Part shown: piece after piece, positions 34,908 through 42,677 of the stretch
Position numbering within the stretch: the stretch's first letter is position 1
Layout: every line of letters starts with the position of its first letter
Assembly (NCBI RefSeq): GCF_009296025.1
Contig: NZ_CP045178.1
Location: forward strand, 5,952,001 to 6,016,000
Direction of reading: 5' to 3'
Length of the DNA stretch: 64,000 nucleotides
From: Streptomyces tsukubensis
Lineage (GTDB): Bacteria; Actinomycetota; Actinomycetes; Streptomycetales; Streptomycetaceae
Notes under the pieces: model-generated
What the model saw: only the letters and a program-made list of their open reading frames with translations
What the model was told of the DNA's origin: nothing
Databases searched by the model: none
Position numbers and translations under genes: made by a program

Positions 34908-34931
34908 ATTTACTAGGACGTCCTAGTAAAT
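34908..34931. promoter_or_regulatory. 24-bp perfect palindrome at the icmA promoter
   Basis: Two 12-bp half-sites, ATTTACTAGGAC and its exact complement, with no spacer. The right half contains TAGTAA (34925-34930), which could be the -10 box; the icmA ATG starts 9 nt later and no ribosome-binding site is present, so the mRNA is probably leaderless and a protein bound here would block RNA polymerase directly. Confidence 0.8.
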
Positions 34932-34939
34932 TCAATCGT

Positions 34940-36640
34940 ATGGACGCTGAAGCCATCGCAGAAGGACGCCGTCGCTGGCAGGCCAGGTACGACTCGGCGC
35001 AGAAACGTGCCGCCGACTTCACCACGCTCTCCGGTGACCCCGTCGAGCCCGCGTACGGGCCCCGGCCCGGCGACACGTACGACGGCTTCGAACGGATCGG
35101 TTGGCCGGGCGAGTATCCGTTCACGCGCGGTCTCTACCCGACCGGGTACCGGGGCAGAGCCTGGACCATCAGACAGTTCGCCGGGTTCGGCAACGCCCAG
35201 CAGACCAACGAGCGCTACAAGATGATCCTCGCCGCGGGCGGCGGCGGGCTGAGCGTCGCGTTCGACATGCCGACGCTGATGGGCAGGGACTCCGACGACC
35301 CGCGCTCGCTCGGTGAGGTCGGCCACTGCGGTGTCGCCATCGACTCGGCCGCGGACATGGAGATCCTCTTCCAGGACATCCCGCTCGGGGAGGTCACCAC
35401 CTCCATGACCATCTCGGGCCCCGCCGTTCCCGTCTTCTGCATGTACCTCGTCGCCGCCGAGCGCCAGGGCGCCGACCCGGCCGTACTCAACGGCACCCTC
35501 CAGACGGACATCTTCAAGGAGTACATCGCCCAGAAGGAGTGGCTCTTCACCCCGGAGCCGCATCTGCGTCTCATCGGCGACCTCATGGAGCACTGCGCGC
35601 GGGACATCCCCGCCTACAAGCCGCTCTCGGTCTCCGGCTATCACATCCGCGAGGCCGGTTCCACGGCCGCGCAGGAGCTGGCGTACACCCTCGCGGACGG
35701 GTTCGGCTACGTGGAACTCGGGCTCTCACGTGGGATGGACGTGGACGTCTTCGCTCCCGGGCTCTCGTTCTTCTTCGACGCGCATGTCGACTTCTTCGAG
35801 GAGATCGCCAAGTTCCGTGCCGCCCGCAGGATCTGGGCGCGGTGGCTGCGTGACGTGTACGGAGCCCGCAGCGACAAGGCGCAGTGGCTGCGGTTCCACA
35901 CGCAGACCGCCGGGGTCTCGCTCACCGCCCAGCAGCCGTACAACAACGTCGTACGCACCGCGGTCGAAGCCCTCGCCGCGGTGCTCGGCGGCACCAACTC
36001 GCTGCACACCAACGCCCTGGACGAGACCCTCGCGCTGCCCAGTGAGCGGGCCGCCGAGATCGCCCTGCGCACCCAGCAGGTCCTGATGGAGGAGACCGGG
36101 GTCGCCAACGTCGCCGACCCCCTCGGCGGCTCCTGGTACATCGAGCAGCTCACCGACAGGATCGAGGCGGACGCCGAGAAGATCTTCGAACGGATCAAGG
36201 AGCGCGGCCGGCTCGCCCACCCCGATGAGCAGCACCCCATCGGGCCGATGACCTCGGGCATCCTGCGGGGTATCGAGGACGGCTGGTTCACCGGCGAGAT
36301 CGCGGAGTCCGCCTTCCGCTACCAGCGCTCCCTGGAGAAGGGCGACAAGCGCGTCGTCGGGGTCAACGTCGCCGAGGGCTCGGTCACCGAGGACCTGGAG
36401 ATCCTGCGCGTCAGCCATGAGGTGGAACGCGACCAGATCTCCTCCCTCGCGAGGCGCAAGGAGGCCCGCGACGAAGGAGCCGTGCGCTCCGCGCTCGACG
36501 CGATGCTGTCCGCCGCGCGCGACGGCTCCAACATGATCGGCCCGATGCTGGACGCGGCCCGCGCGGAGGCCACGCTGGGGGAGATCTGCGGGGTGCTGCG
36601 CGACGAGTGGGGGGTGTACACCGAGCCGCCGGGGTTCTGA
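34940..36640 (+). CDS. icmA: Isobutyryl-CoA mutase large subunit IcmA
   Basis: 566 residues, identical in length to the IcmA I recall from S. cinnamonensis. Methylmalonyl-CoA mutase-type TIM barrel without its own B12 domain. Residues that set substrate choice are Phe80 ([10 protein letters not shown]) and Gln198 (EYIAQKEW), where true methylmalonyl-CoA mutases have Tyr and Arg; active-site His235 is present (SGYHIREAG). It isomerises isobutyryl-CoA and n-butyryl-CoA with a small B12-binding partner, IcmB, which is not in this window. ATG 34940 chosen from length and residue numbering. Works with the adenosyltransferase and MeaB encoded earlier. Confidence 0.96.
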   Translation: MDAEAIAEGRRRWQARYDSAQKRAADFTTLSGDPVEPAYGPRPGDTYDGFERIGWPGEYPFTRGLYPTGYRGRAWTIRQFAGFGNAQQTNERYKMILAAGGGGLSVAFDMPTLMGRDSDDPRSLGEVGHCGVAIDSAADMEILFQDIPLGEVTTSMTISGPAVPVFCMYLVAAERQGADPAVLNGTLQTDIFKEYIAQKEWLFTPEPHLRLIGDLMEHCARDIPAYKPLSVSGYHIREAGSTAAQELAYTLADGFGYVELGLSRGMDVDVFAPGLSFFFDAHVDFFEEIAKFRAARRIWARWLRDVYGARSDKAQWLRFHTQTAGVSLTAQQPYNNVVRTAVEALAAVLGGTNSLHTNALDETLALPSERAAEIALRTQQVLMEETGVANVADPLGGSWYIEQLTDRIEADAEKIFERIKERGRLAHPDEQHPIGPMTSGILRGIEDGWFTGEIAESAFRYQRSLEKGDKRVVGVNVAEGSVTEDLEILRVSHEVERDQISSLARRKEARDEGAVRSALDAMLSAARDGSNMIGPMLDAARAEATLGEICGVLRDEWGVYTEPPGF

Positions 36641-36764
36641 GTGCCTGGTCCCCCCGTCCCGGGGCGGCCTCGGGTGGCGGACGGCAGGGTGGTGGGCGGT
36701 GGACGGCAGGGCGGTGGGTGGCGTACGGGGGTCGGGGCCGCCCCTGTCCCCGGTCGCCCCGGCG

Positions 36765-37406
36765 TCACCCCCGAGAGGGCCCGCCCAGCCCCGTCACCAG
36801 CAGCCCGGCCAGGCCGCGTGCCCACTCCTCGTCCACCGGCTCCGCGCTGACCAGCGCCCGGTGGACGACCGCGCCCGCGATCACGTCGAAGATCATGTCG
36901 GCGTTGCGGGCCGCCGCCTCGGGGCTGTCCTCGTAGGGCAGTTCGCCGCGGGCCTGGGCGCGCTCCCTGCCCAGGATCACCAGGCACTTCTGCCGGTCCA
37001 CGATGGCTGTGCGGATGCGCAGCCGCAGACTGTCGTCGCGGGTGGCCTCGGCGACGACCGCCATCAGCGCCGTCTTGGTCTCGGGCCGTTCCAGCAGGGC
37101 GGCGAACTGGAGGACGACACCCACCACGTCGGCGGTGAGGCTGCCCCTGTCGGGCAGTTCGAGTTCGTCGAAGAGGACCGCGACGGCGTCCACGACCAGC
37201 TCGTTCTTCCCGGCCCAGCGGCGGTACAGCGTGGTCTTGGCGACGCCCGCACGTGTCGCCACATCGCCCAGCGTCAACTTCGACCAGCCGAGATCGACCA
37301 GGGCGTCCCTGGTGGCCCCCAGGATCGCGGCGTCCGCCGCGGCGCTGCGCGGCCGGCCCGCGCGAGGGTGGGGGCCGGGCGGGCCCTGTGGGGTGCGGCT
37401 CTGCAT
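36765..37406 (-). CDS. TetR-family transcriptional regulator
   Basis: 213 residues. Basic N-terminal extension, then AILGATRDALVDLGWSKLTL and GDVATRAGVAKTTLYRRWAG, the TetR helix-turn-helix, and a helical ligand domain with TetR_C-like RAQARGELPYEDSPEAAARN. It converges on icmA. Its own upstream gap (37407-37990) holds a 23-bp palindrome that could be its operator. Confidence 0.9.
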   Translation of the reverse strand: MQSRTPQGPPGPHPRAGRPRSAAADAAILGATRDALVDLGWSKLTLGDVATRAGVAKTTLYRRWAGKNELVVDAVAVLFDELELPDRGSLTADVVGVVLQFAALLERPETKTALMAVVAEATRDDSLRLRIRTAIVDRQKCLVILGRERAQARGELPYEDSPEAAARNADMIFDVIAGAVVHRALVSAEPVDEEWARGLAGLLVTGLGGPSRG

Positions 37407-37990
37407 GCGGCGAGCCTATCCCCGGAGGCTACTGGCCGGTACGCACCCGGCTAGGGGCGTGTGCGGCGCCGGTACGGCCCGTGCGTGGTGGCTGTGCGGC
37501 GCCCGCGCGTGGCGGCTGCGCGAGACGCCCGTACGGCGCCCTTACGGCGCCCGTGTGCGGCGCCGCGCGGCGCCGCTTTACGGCCCCTCGCCCCTGGTCG
37601 GGCCCGCGTGCCGCCGCCGGCGCCGTCCGGCCGCGCCCCGTACCGCCTCCGGCGCCTCCACCGGCCGGGAACCATCGTGCGGGCGCTGGACGTTCACCGG
37701 CTGGAGCGGGCCCACGTGGACCCCCTCCGCCGTCCCGCGACGACCACGTATCCGCACCGGAGGGACCCGCGCGTCCACCGTCGGCCCGGCCCCATCACCT
37801 CCTCCGGGTGAGTCAGATCACCGTCCGGGGCCGCCCCGCACCAGTTACGCTACGAGTCGTAGCGTAAAGAGCGACAGCCACCGCCCGTGGTGGGGACCCG
37901 GGCGTCGCCGCCGGCGCCGCGCGAACAACTGTTGCGTGCACTACGCAACGGGCTTTCCTGATGCACCCGCGGAAGGGGGAGGATGTACGC
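37407..37990. other. 584-bp divergent intergenic region
   Basis: No gene is supported. The left two thirds is low-complexity DNA built from GGCGCC/GTACGGC-like runs. The right third carries the palindrome annotated at 37845 and then the ribosome site GGGAGG of the thioredoxin-like gene. Confidence 0.6.
37845..37867. promoter_or_regulatory. 23-bp TetR-type palindromic operator
   Basis: TTACGCTACGA (37845-37855), a central G, and the exact complement TCGTAGCGTAA (37857-37867). Symmetric 11-bp arms around one base are typical of TetR-family operators. It is 123 bp upstream of the thioredoxin-like gene and 440 bp upstream of the divergent tetR gene. Confidence 0.65.
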
Positions 37991-38971
37991 ATGCAGCCAC
38001 GGAACATGTCCATGAGCGGGGTCGTCGACCTCGCCGCGGTGAAGGCGGCCCAAGAGGCCAAGGTGAAGGCGGAGCAGGCACGCGCCGAATCCGCCAGGCA
38101 GGGCGGCGGGGGCGCGGTCTCCCCTTCGAGCCTGGTGATCGATGTCGACGAGGCAGGGTTCGAGCGCGACATCCTCCAGCGTTCCACCGAGGTCCCGGTC
38201 GTCATCGACTTCTGGGCCGAATGGTGCGAACCGTGCAAGCAGCTCAGCCCGCTGCTGGAGCGGCTCGCCCTGGAGTACAACGGGCGCTTCCTGCTCGCCA
38301 AGATCGACGTCGACGCCAACCAGGCGCTGATGCAGCAGTTCCAGATCCAGGGCATTCCCGCCGTCTTCGCGGTGGTGGCGGGCCAGGCCCTGCCGCTCTT
38401 CCAGGGCGCGGCTCCCGTGGAGCAGATCCGGCAGACCCTGGACCAGCTGATCCAGGTCGGCGAGGAGCGCTTCGGGCTGACCGGTCTGGTCGTCGATCCC
38501 GACGCGCCCGGCGCGGGCGAGGGGCCGCAGGAGGACGCGGCCGAGCCCGTGGGGCCCTACGACGCCCTTCTTGAGGCCGCGGTGCAGGCGCTGGACGCCG
38601 GGGATCTGGGCGCCGCGGTCCAGGCGTACCGCGATGTGCTGTCCGACGACCCGGGCAACACGGAGGCCAAGCTCGGGCTCTCCCAGGCCGAGCTGCTCCA
38701 GCGGGTCCAGGGCCTCGACCCCCAGAAGGTCCGTTCCGACGCGGCCGAGCGTCCCAAGGACCCCGCCGCGCAGATCGCGGCAGCCGATCTCGACCTGGTC
38801 GGCGGCCATGTCGAGGACGCCTTCGGCCGTCTTGTGGAGACCGTCAGGGTCACCGCGGGCGACGACCGCAACGCCACCCGCGTGCGGCTGCTCGAACTCT
38901 TCGAGGTGGTCGGCTCCGACGACCCGAGGGTGGCGCAGGCGCGTGCCGCGCTGGCGAGGGTGCTCTTCTGA
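37991..38971 (+). CDS. Thioredoxin-TPR co-chaperone (CnoX/YbbN-like)
   Basis: 326 residues. Ala/Glu-rich N-terminus, thioredoxin domain about residues 45-155 with the motif WAEWCEPCKQLSPLLERL, then tetratricopeptide-like helices (ALLEAAVQALDAGDLGAAVQ, NTEAKLGLSQAELLQ). The active site is CEPC rather than CGPC. YbbN/CnoX proteins hold unfolded or chlorinated clients for chaperonins. ATG 37991 follows GGAGG by 8 nt. Confidence 0.9.
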   Translation: MQPRNMSMSGVVDLAAVKAAQEAKVKAEQARAESARQGGGGAVSPSSLVIDVDEAGFERDILQRSTEVPVVIDFWAEWCEPCKQLSPLLERLALEYNGRFLLAKIDVDANQALMQQFQIQGIPAVFAVVAGQALPLFQGAAPVEQIRQTLDQLIQVGEERFGLTGLVVDPDAPGAGEGPQEDAAEPVGPYDALLEAAVQALDAGDLGAAVQAYRDVLSDDPGNTEAKLGLSQAELLQRVQGLDPQKVRSDAAERPKDPAAQIAAADLDLVGGHVEDAFGRLVETVRVTAGDDRNATRVRLLELFEVVGSDDPRVAQARAALARVLF

Positions 38972-39123
38972 CCGGTCCTTCGGCAGGCCCTGTGCGGGCC
39001 CCGCGCAGCCGCTGTCCAAGCTGTCGGAGGCCCGCACTTCTGGTTCGTGATCGGTCCGTGACCAGTTCTTAAACACCGGTACCCCGTGGGGCTCCGGTGA
39101 AAATTTAGCGACAGAGCGACACG

Positions 39124-39161
39124 GCGGCCGCACTTTACCAAAACTTGGTAAAGGCGGCCGC
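39124..39161 (+). terminator. Long hairpin downstream of the thioredoxin-like gene
   Basis: GCGGCCGC plus CTTTACCAA (39124-39131, 39133-39141) pair with TTGGTAAAG and GCGGCCGC (39145-39161) around a 3-nt loop with one bulged base. It is 150 nt past the stop, so it may be a terminator or a protein-binding dyad. Confidence 0.55.
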
Positions 39162-39163
39162 TG

Positions 39164-39307
39164 TTACTCGCAGTAAGTCGGAACCCACAGCTGGCATCGA
39201 TCCGTTCTGTGATGCCCTGTTATGTCGCAAGTGCGACACCACTTTGCGTGTGTGGGCGACCCCGGGCCGTCGCGGGCTCGCGGTCTCGCCGTTACTAGTC
39301 AGTAACG
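39164..39307 (+). promoter_or_regulatory. Paired TTACT/AGTAA operators upstream of the DUF6230 gene
   Basis: TTACTCGCAGTAA at 39164-39176 and CGTTACTAGTCAGTAACG at 39290-39307 share the half-site TTACT with inverted AGTAA, spaced 3 and 4 nt. Between them is the distinct dyad TGTCGCAAGTGCGACA (39223-39238). The pattern suggests control of the downstream operon by at least one dimeric repressor. Confidence 0.5.
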
Positions 39308-39678
39308 AACCCCTTGTGTGGGCGCTCCGAATGCACCACGATCGGCCACGCTCGGTCCATTCCCGCCGCCGGCACCCAGTCGGGACCAGCGGGACCCTGG
39401 GTCCCCACCGAGTGGGCCGGCATCTTCGGGTACCGGCCGTGGACAGGGGGGTCCCCGCTACCCGGTGGGGCCTGTCCGGCAGGTTGCGCGAAGTGCCTGA
39501 AGGCGCAGCCAGTGGTTGTCGCTCGGGGGTGATCGCCGGTGATCCGGGCGCTGCGGCGCCCGAGGCCCCTGGCGCTCTCCTTTCCGAGGACGTGTCACTT
39601 CTCCCATCCCTGCCCGGCTGAGCCGCCCCTAGGGGAGCAGTCAGGGCCGGAGATGTACGTCCGAGAAGGAGGAAAGTC

Positions 39679-40305
39679 ATGGAGTCCCTGGCTCGTGGCG
39701 GGACCAGATGGAAGCGGTTCGCCGTCGTCATGGTGCCCAGCGTCGCGGCTACGGCCGCGATAGGTGTCGCCCTCTCGCAGGGCGCGCTCGCGGCATCGTT
39801 CAGTGTTTCCGGTCAGTCGTTCAAGGTGTCGGCCGAACGGCTCGACGGCACCGGGTTCGTCCAGTACGGCAGTGTGGACACCGGTGTCGACATGAAGGGC
39901 GACAAAGCCGCTCATCCTGTCGCCATCTCCGCGTTCAAGCATGCCGACATCACCAAGATGTGCCAATCGGTCGTCACGCCCGACGTGCCGCTCGTGGGTA
40001 CCATCACGCTCCAGTTGAACGCCGGTGGCGGTAGTACACCTGTCGCCGCCGACAATCTGTACATCGACGTCGCGGACTTGGCCGCCGACGCCGAGTTCCA
40101 CGGGATGAACATCGGCGTCGGCCAGCAAGGGGCCAGCTCTGGGCCAGCTCTGGCGAAGAACGTCAATCCCAACGGCTTCGCGCAGGAGGCCGACTCGGCC
40201 ACCCTGAAGAACGTGAAGCAGACGGCCTGGGCGACCACGGCCGGCACCTTCAAGCTGAGCGGTCTCAGCATGAAGCTGCACAAGGGCGTCAAGGAGTGCT
40301 ACTAG
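39679..40305 (+). CDS. DUF6230 family secreted or membrane-anchored protein
   Basis: 208 residues. N-terminal hydrophobic signal/anchor (WKRFAVVMVPSVAATAAIGV) ending LAASFSVSG, then a beta-rich domain (FKVSAERLDGTGFVQYGSVD, MCQSVVTPDVPLVGTITLQL, LSMKLHKGVKECY). This matches the Streptomyces family once labelled cholesterol esterase, now DUF6230. Two cysteines (C94-region and near the C-terminus) could form a disulfide. Ribosome site GGAGGAAAG before ATG. First gene of a three-gene unit. Confidence 0.88.
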   Translation: MESLARGGTRWKRFAVVMVPSVAATAAIGVALSQGALAASFSVSGQSFKVSAERLDGTGFVQYGSVDTGVDMKGDKAAHPVAISAFKHADITKMCQSVVTPDVPLVGTITLQLNAGGGSTPVAADNLYIDVADLAADAEFHGMNIGVGQQGASSGPALAKNVNPNGFAQEADSATLKNVKQTAWATTAGTFKLSGLSMKLHKGVKECY

Positions 40306-40535
40306 CCCTGGTCCGCCGGTCCCTCGCCCGCGCGTGATCGGGCGGGGGCCGGCGGAAAAGGGCAGGAGCAACGATCGGCCCCCGGCGTGTGAGCCGCTGA
40401 GAAAGCAGCACGCCCTTGGCGGGACCGGAGCCCGAGGCGGCCTTCCCGGACATCTCCGGGAAGGCGGCCGACCGCGCCTGTGCCCGTCCCCTTCAGTCTT
40501 TCCAACGCATAGCCGGTTCCAGGGAGCTGTTTTCC

Positions 40536-41180
40536 ATGAGCGCCGAGTCCCCAGGGCTGAGCCAACGATTCCACTACTGGCGGCTGCGCTTCCGGGCCTG
40601 GCGGGGCAGCCGTCCGTTCTGGGCGGGCCTGCTGACGATGCTGGGCGGCATCCCGATCGCCTACCTGCCGTACGCCAATCTCCACCTCGGCCAGCTCACC
40701 CTCCGGATGGCCACCACCGCCGGCGCGGGATCACTGATCATCGGTGTCCTGCTGGTCACCCTCGGCCTGACGATGTGGTTCCACCACATCGTGCGGGTGT
40801 TCGCGGGTGTCGCGGCGATCCTCCTCGCACTCATCTCCATCCCCGTCTCCAACCTGGGCGGGCTTTTCATCGGCTTCGCGCTCGCCCTGCTCGGCGGCGC
40901 GCTCTCGGTGTCGTGGGCGCCCGCCAAACCCTCGGTCGCGAAAGACCGCGAGGCCAGAGAACCGACGGATCCGGGGCCCGACGACGCCGCTCCGGGGCCG
41001 TTTCCCGAGTCGGACGAGGACGCGGGGCCGGTACAGGACCGGGGGCAGGCCCCCGGGCTCCGGCGAGGTGCCGCCGAAGGCACAGACCGCGACGGCACAG
41101 TCCGCGACGGCACAGACCGCGACGGCGGGAGTCGCGCCATGACACTGGAAATCGACGGTGGGAGGCACCGTGCGGGGTGA
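40536..41180 (+). CDS. DUF6114 family membrane protein
   Basis: 214 residues. Four membrane segments in the first 125 residues (FWAGLLTMLGGIPIAYLPY; TTAGAGSLIIGVLLVTLGL; VRVFAGVAAILLALISIPV; GGLFIGFALALLGGALSVSW), then a charged tail with repeats of DGTDRDG-like sequence. Matches DUF6114, which regularly accompanies DUF6230. ATG 40536 chosen; the next gene starts inside its last codons. Confidence 0.85.
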   Translation: MSAESPGLSQRFHYWRLRFRAWRGSRPFWAGLLTMLGGIPIAYLPYANLHLGQLTLRMATTAGAGSLIIGVLLVTLGLTMWFHHIVRVFAGVAAILLALISIPVSNLGGLFIGFALALLGGALSVSWAPAKPSVAKDREAREPTDPGPDDAAPGPFPESDEDAGPVQDRGQAPGLRRGAAEGTDRDGTVRDGTDRDGGSRAMTLEIDGGRHRAG

Positions 41181-42582
41181 CGAATCGCGCACGACCGCCG
41201 CGGCCGAGGACCGGCCGCGTGACAGAGTCGGGCCGCGCCACGCGGCCCCCAGGAAGTCGTTGCTGACCAAGCTCCAGATACCCGCGGGCAAGGCCATGGC
41301 ACTGGCCGCGATGCCGACGGCCGTGTTCGTCGGGATGGGGCTCACGCCCCGGCTGGCGCTGGCCGACGACAAGCCGGACATACCTTACGCACCCGGCCCC
41401 TGTGTGACGCGCTCCGACAGCCCCTCGGCGGACCCGTCCGACGCGTCGCCCTCGCCCTCCGGCTCACCGTCCCCGAAGGCGGGCGACAAGCCGTCGGCGT
41501 CTCCGTCTCCCTCGCCGTCCGCCTCGTCCTCGTCCTCCACCAAGAAGGCCGACGGCGACAAGGGCAAGGGCGAGGACGCGGAGACGAAGGAGCCGGAGAA
41601 GAGCGGGTCCGCGGGGAAGAGCGCCTCCGGGAAGCCGGATACGGCCACCTCCACTCCGGCGCCCACCCCCTCACCGTCCAAGAGCAAGAACCCGCTCGAC
41701 CCGCTGGGTGTGGGCGAGGCCCTCGGGGAGTTGTTCAACCCCAAGGAGACGAAGACCGACGAGCCCAGCCCCGAGCCCTCCACCTCGTCGAGCACCGGCA
41801 CGGGGAAGCCGGCGGAGGACGCGGAGAAGCCGGCCGACGACAGCGACGCCGACAAGAGCGACGCCGACAAGAGCGGCGGCAGCAAGAGCGGCGACGGGAA
41901 GAGCGACGCGGGCGCGGCCGGTGACGGCAAGGCCGCCCCGGGCGACAAGGCGGGCGGCTCCGGCAACCGGCTCAAGAAGGACATCGAGGAGGCCGCGGGC
42001 AAGGCGGGCCACTCCGTCGAGGAGCTGAGCGACGCCGCGAAGGGCAAGGCGGGCGACGCGGCCAAGGGTGAAGGCACCGACGGCAAGGAGCCGTTCCCGT
42101 GCCCGACGGCCGACCCCAAGGCGCTGGCCGACGCGGACGTGGAGCAGGGCATCCCGCCGCTGCCCGACGACCCGTGGCAGCTCGACAGCTCCAAGCTGAC
42201 GCTCAACGGGCTCGACTACAAGGGCGTCGTCAAGGTCAGGACGGCCGGCGGAACGGTCAAGAACGTCCTGAAGTTCACGGCGTCCTCGCTGGACATCAAG
42301 GACCTCGACCAGACGACGGTGGGCCCGAACGGCACCACCGGTCACGTGCAGGCGAGCCCCGGCTCCACGTCCACCTTCAGGGACGGCGAGGTCACCATGT
42401 ACACGGAGGAGCTGAAGGGCAACCTGTTCGGGCTCATCCCGATCACGTTCAGCCCGGACACCCCGCCCCCGATCAACGTGCCGTTCGCGTTCTTCACGGA
42501 CGTCCACGTCGTACAGGCCGGGCAGTTCGGTGGCGACCTCACCATCCCCGGACTCCACAACTACTACGACGGGGGCAAGTGA
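41170..42582 (+). CDS. Secreted Ser/Lys-rich protein of the DUF6230/DUF6114 operon
   Basis: 470 residues from GTG 41170, overlapping the DUF6114 stop and preceded by GGGAGG. A long N-terminal region with signal (KAMALAAMPTAVFVGMGLTP, then RLALADDKPD), about 250 residues of Ser/Pro/Lys/Asp low complexity (DADKSDADKSGGSKSGDGKS-like), then a beta-rich C-terminal domain of 140 residues (LDSSKLTLNGLDYKGVVKVR; TFRDGEVTMYTEELKGNLFG; FFTDVHVVQAGQFGG) resembling the DUF6230 fold. Likely an exported cell-envelope protein whose low-complexity arm spans the wall; function unknown. Confidence 0.8.
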   Translation: MRGDESRTTAAAEDRPRDRVGPRHAAPRKSLLTKLQIPAGKAMALAAMPTAVFVGMGLTPRLALADDKPDIPYAPGPCVTRSDSPSADPSDASPSPSGSPSPKAGDKPSASPSPSPSASSSSSTKKADGDKGKGEDAETKEPEKSGSAGKSASGKPDTATSTPAPTPSPSKSKNPLDPLGVGEALGELFNPKETKTDEPSPEPSTSSSTGTGKPAEDAEKPADDSDADKSDADKSGGSKSGDGKSDAGAAGDGKAAPGDKAGGSGNRLKKDIEEAAGKAGHSVEELSDAAKGKAGDAAKGEGTDGKEPFPCPTADPKALADADVEQGIPPLPDDPWQLDSSKLTLNGLDYKGVVKVRTAGGTVKNVLKFTASSLDIKDLDQTTVGPNGTTGHVQASPGSTSTFRDGEVTMYTEELKGNLFGLIPITFSPDTPPPINVPFAFFTDVHVVQAGQFGGDLTIPGLHNYYDGGK

Positions 42583-42617
42583 GCCCGACGGCTCCAGCCA
42601 CCGCCACACACCATGAC

Positions 42618-42663
42618 CATGCGAAGGGCGTCCCCGGAGTTTTCCGGGGACGCCCTTCGCATG
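42618..42663. terminator. Strong bidirectional terminator
   Basis: Perfect 20-bp arms CATGCGAAGGGCGTCCCCGG (42618-42637) and the complement (42644-42663) with loop AGTTTT, between the convergent secreted-protein gene and pyk. Confidence 0.9.
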
Positions 42664-42677
42664 GATCACGCGTGAGA

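Larger units (their letters stand above)
38972..39678. other. 707-bp intergenic region rich in dyad symmetries
   Basis: No gene is supported. It contains a long hairpin (39124-39161), two TTACT-AGTAA dyads (39164-39176, 39290-39307) and TGTCGCA-AG-TGCGACA at 39223-39238, followed by a Gly/Pro-codon-like stretch and GAAGGAGGAAAG, the ribosome site of the DUF6230 gene. Confidence 0.7.

Noticed and set aside
39145..39621. Possible small gene with cysteines (CDALLCRKC) upstream of the DUF6230 gene
   Set aside because: It would start at TTG inside a hairpin with no ribosome site, lacks third-position GC bias and its second half is low-complexity.
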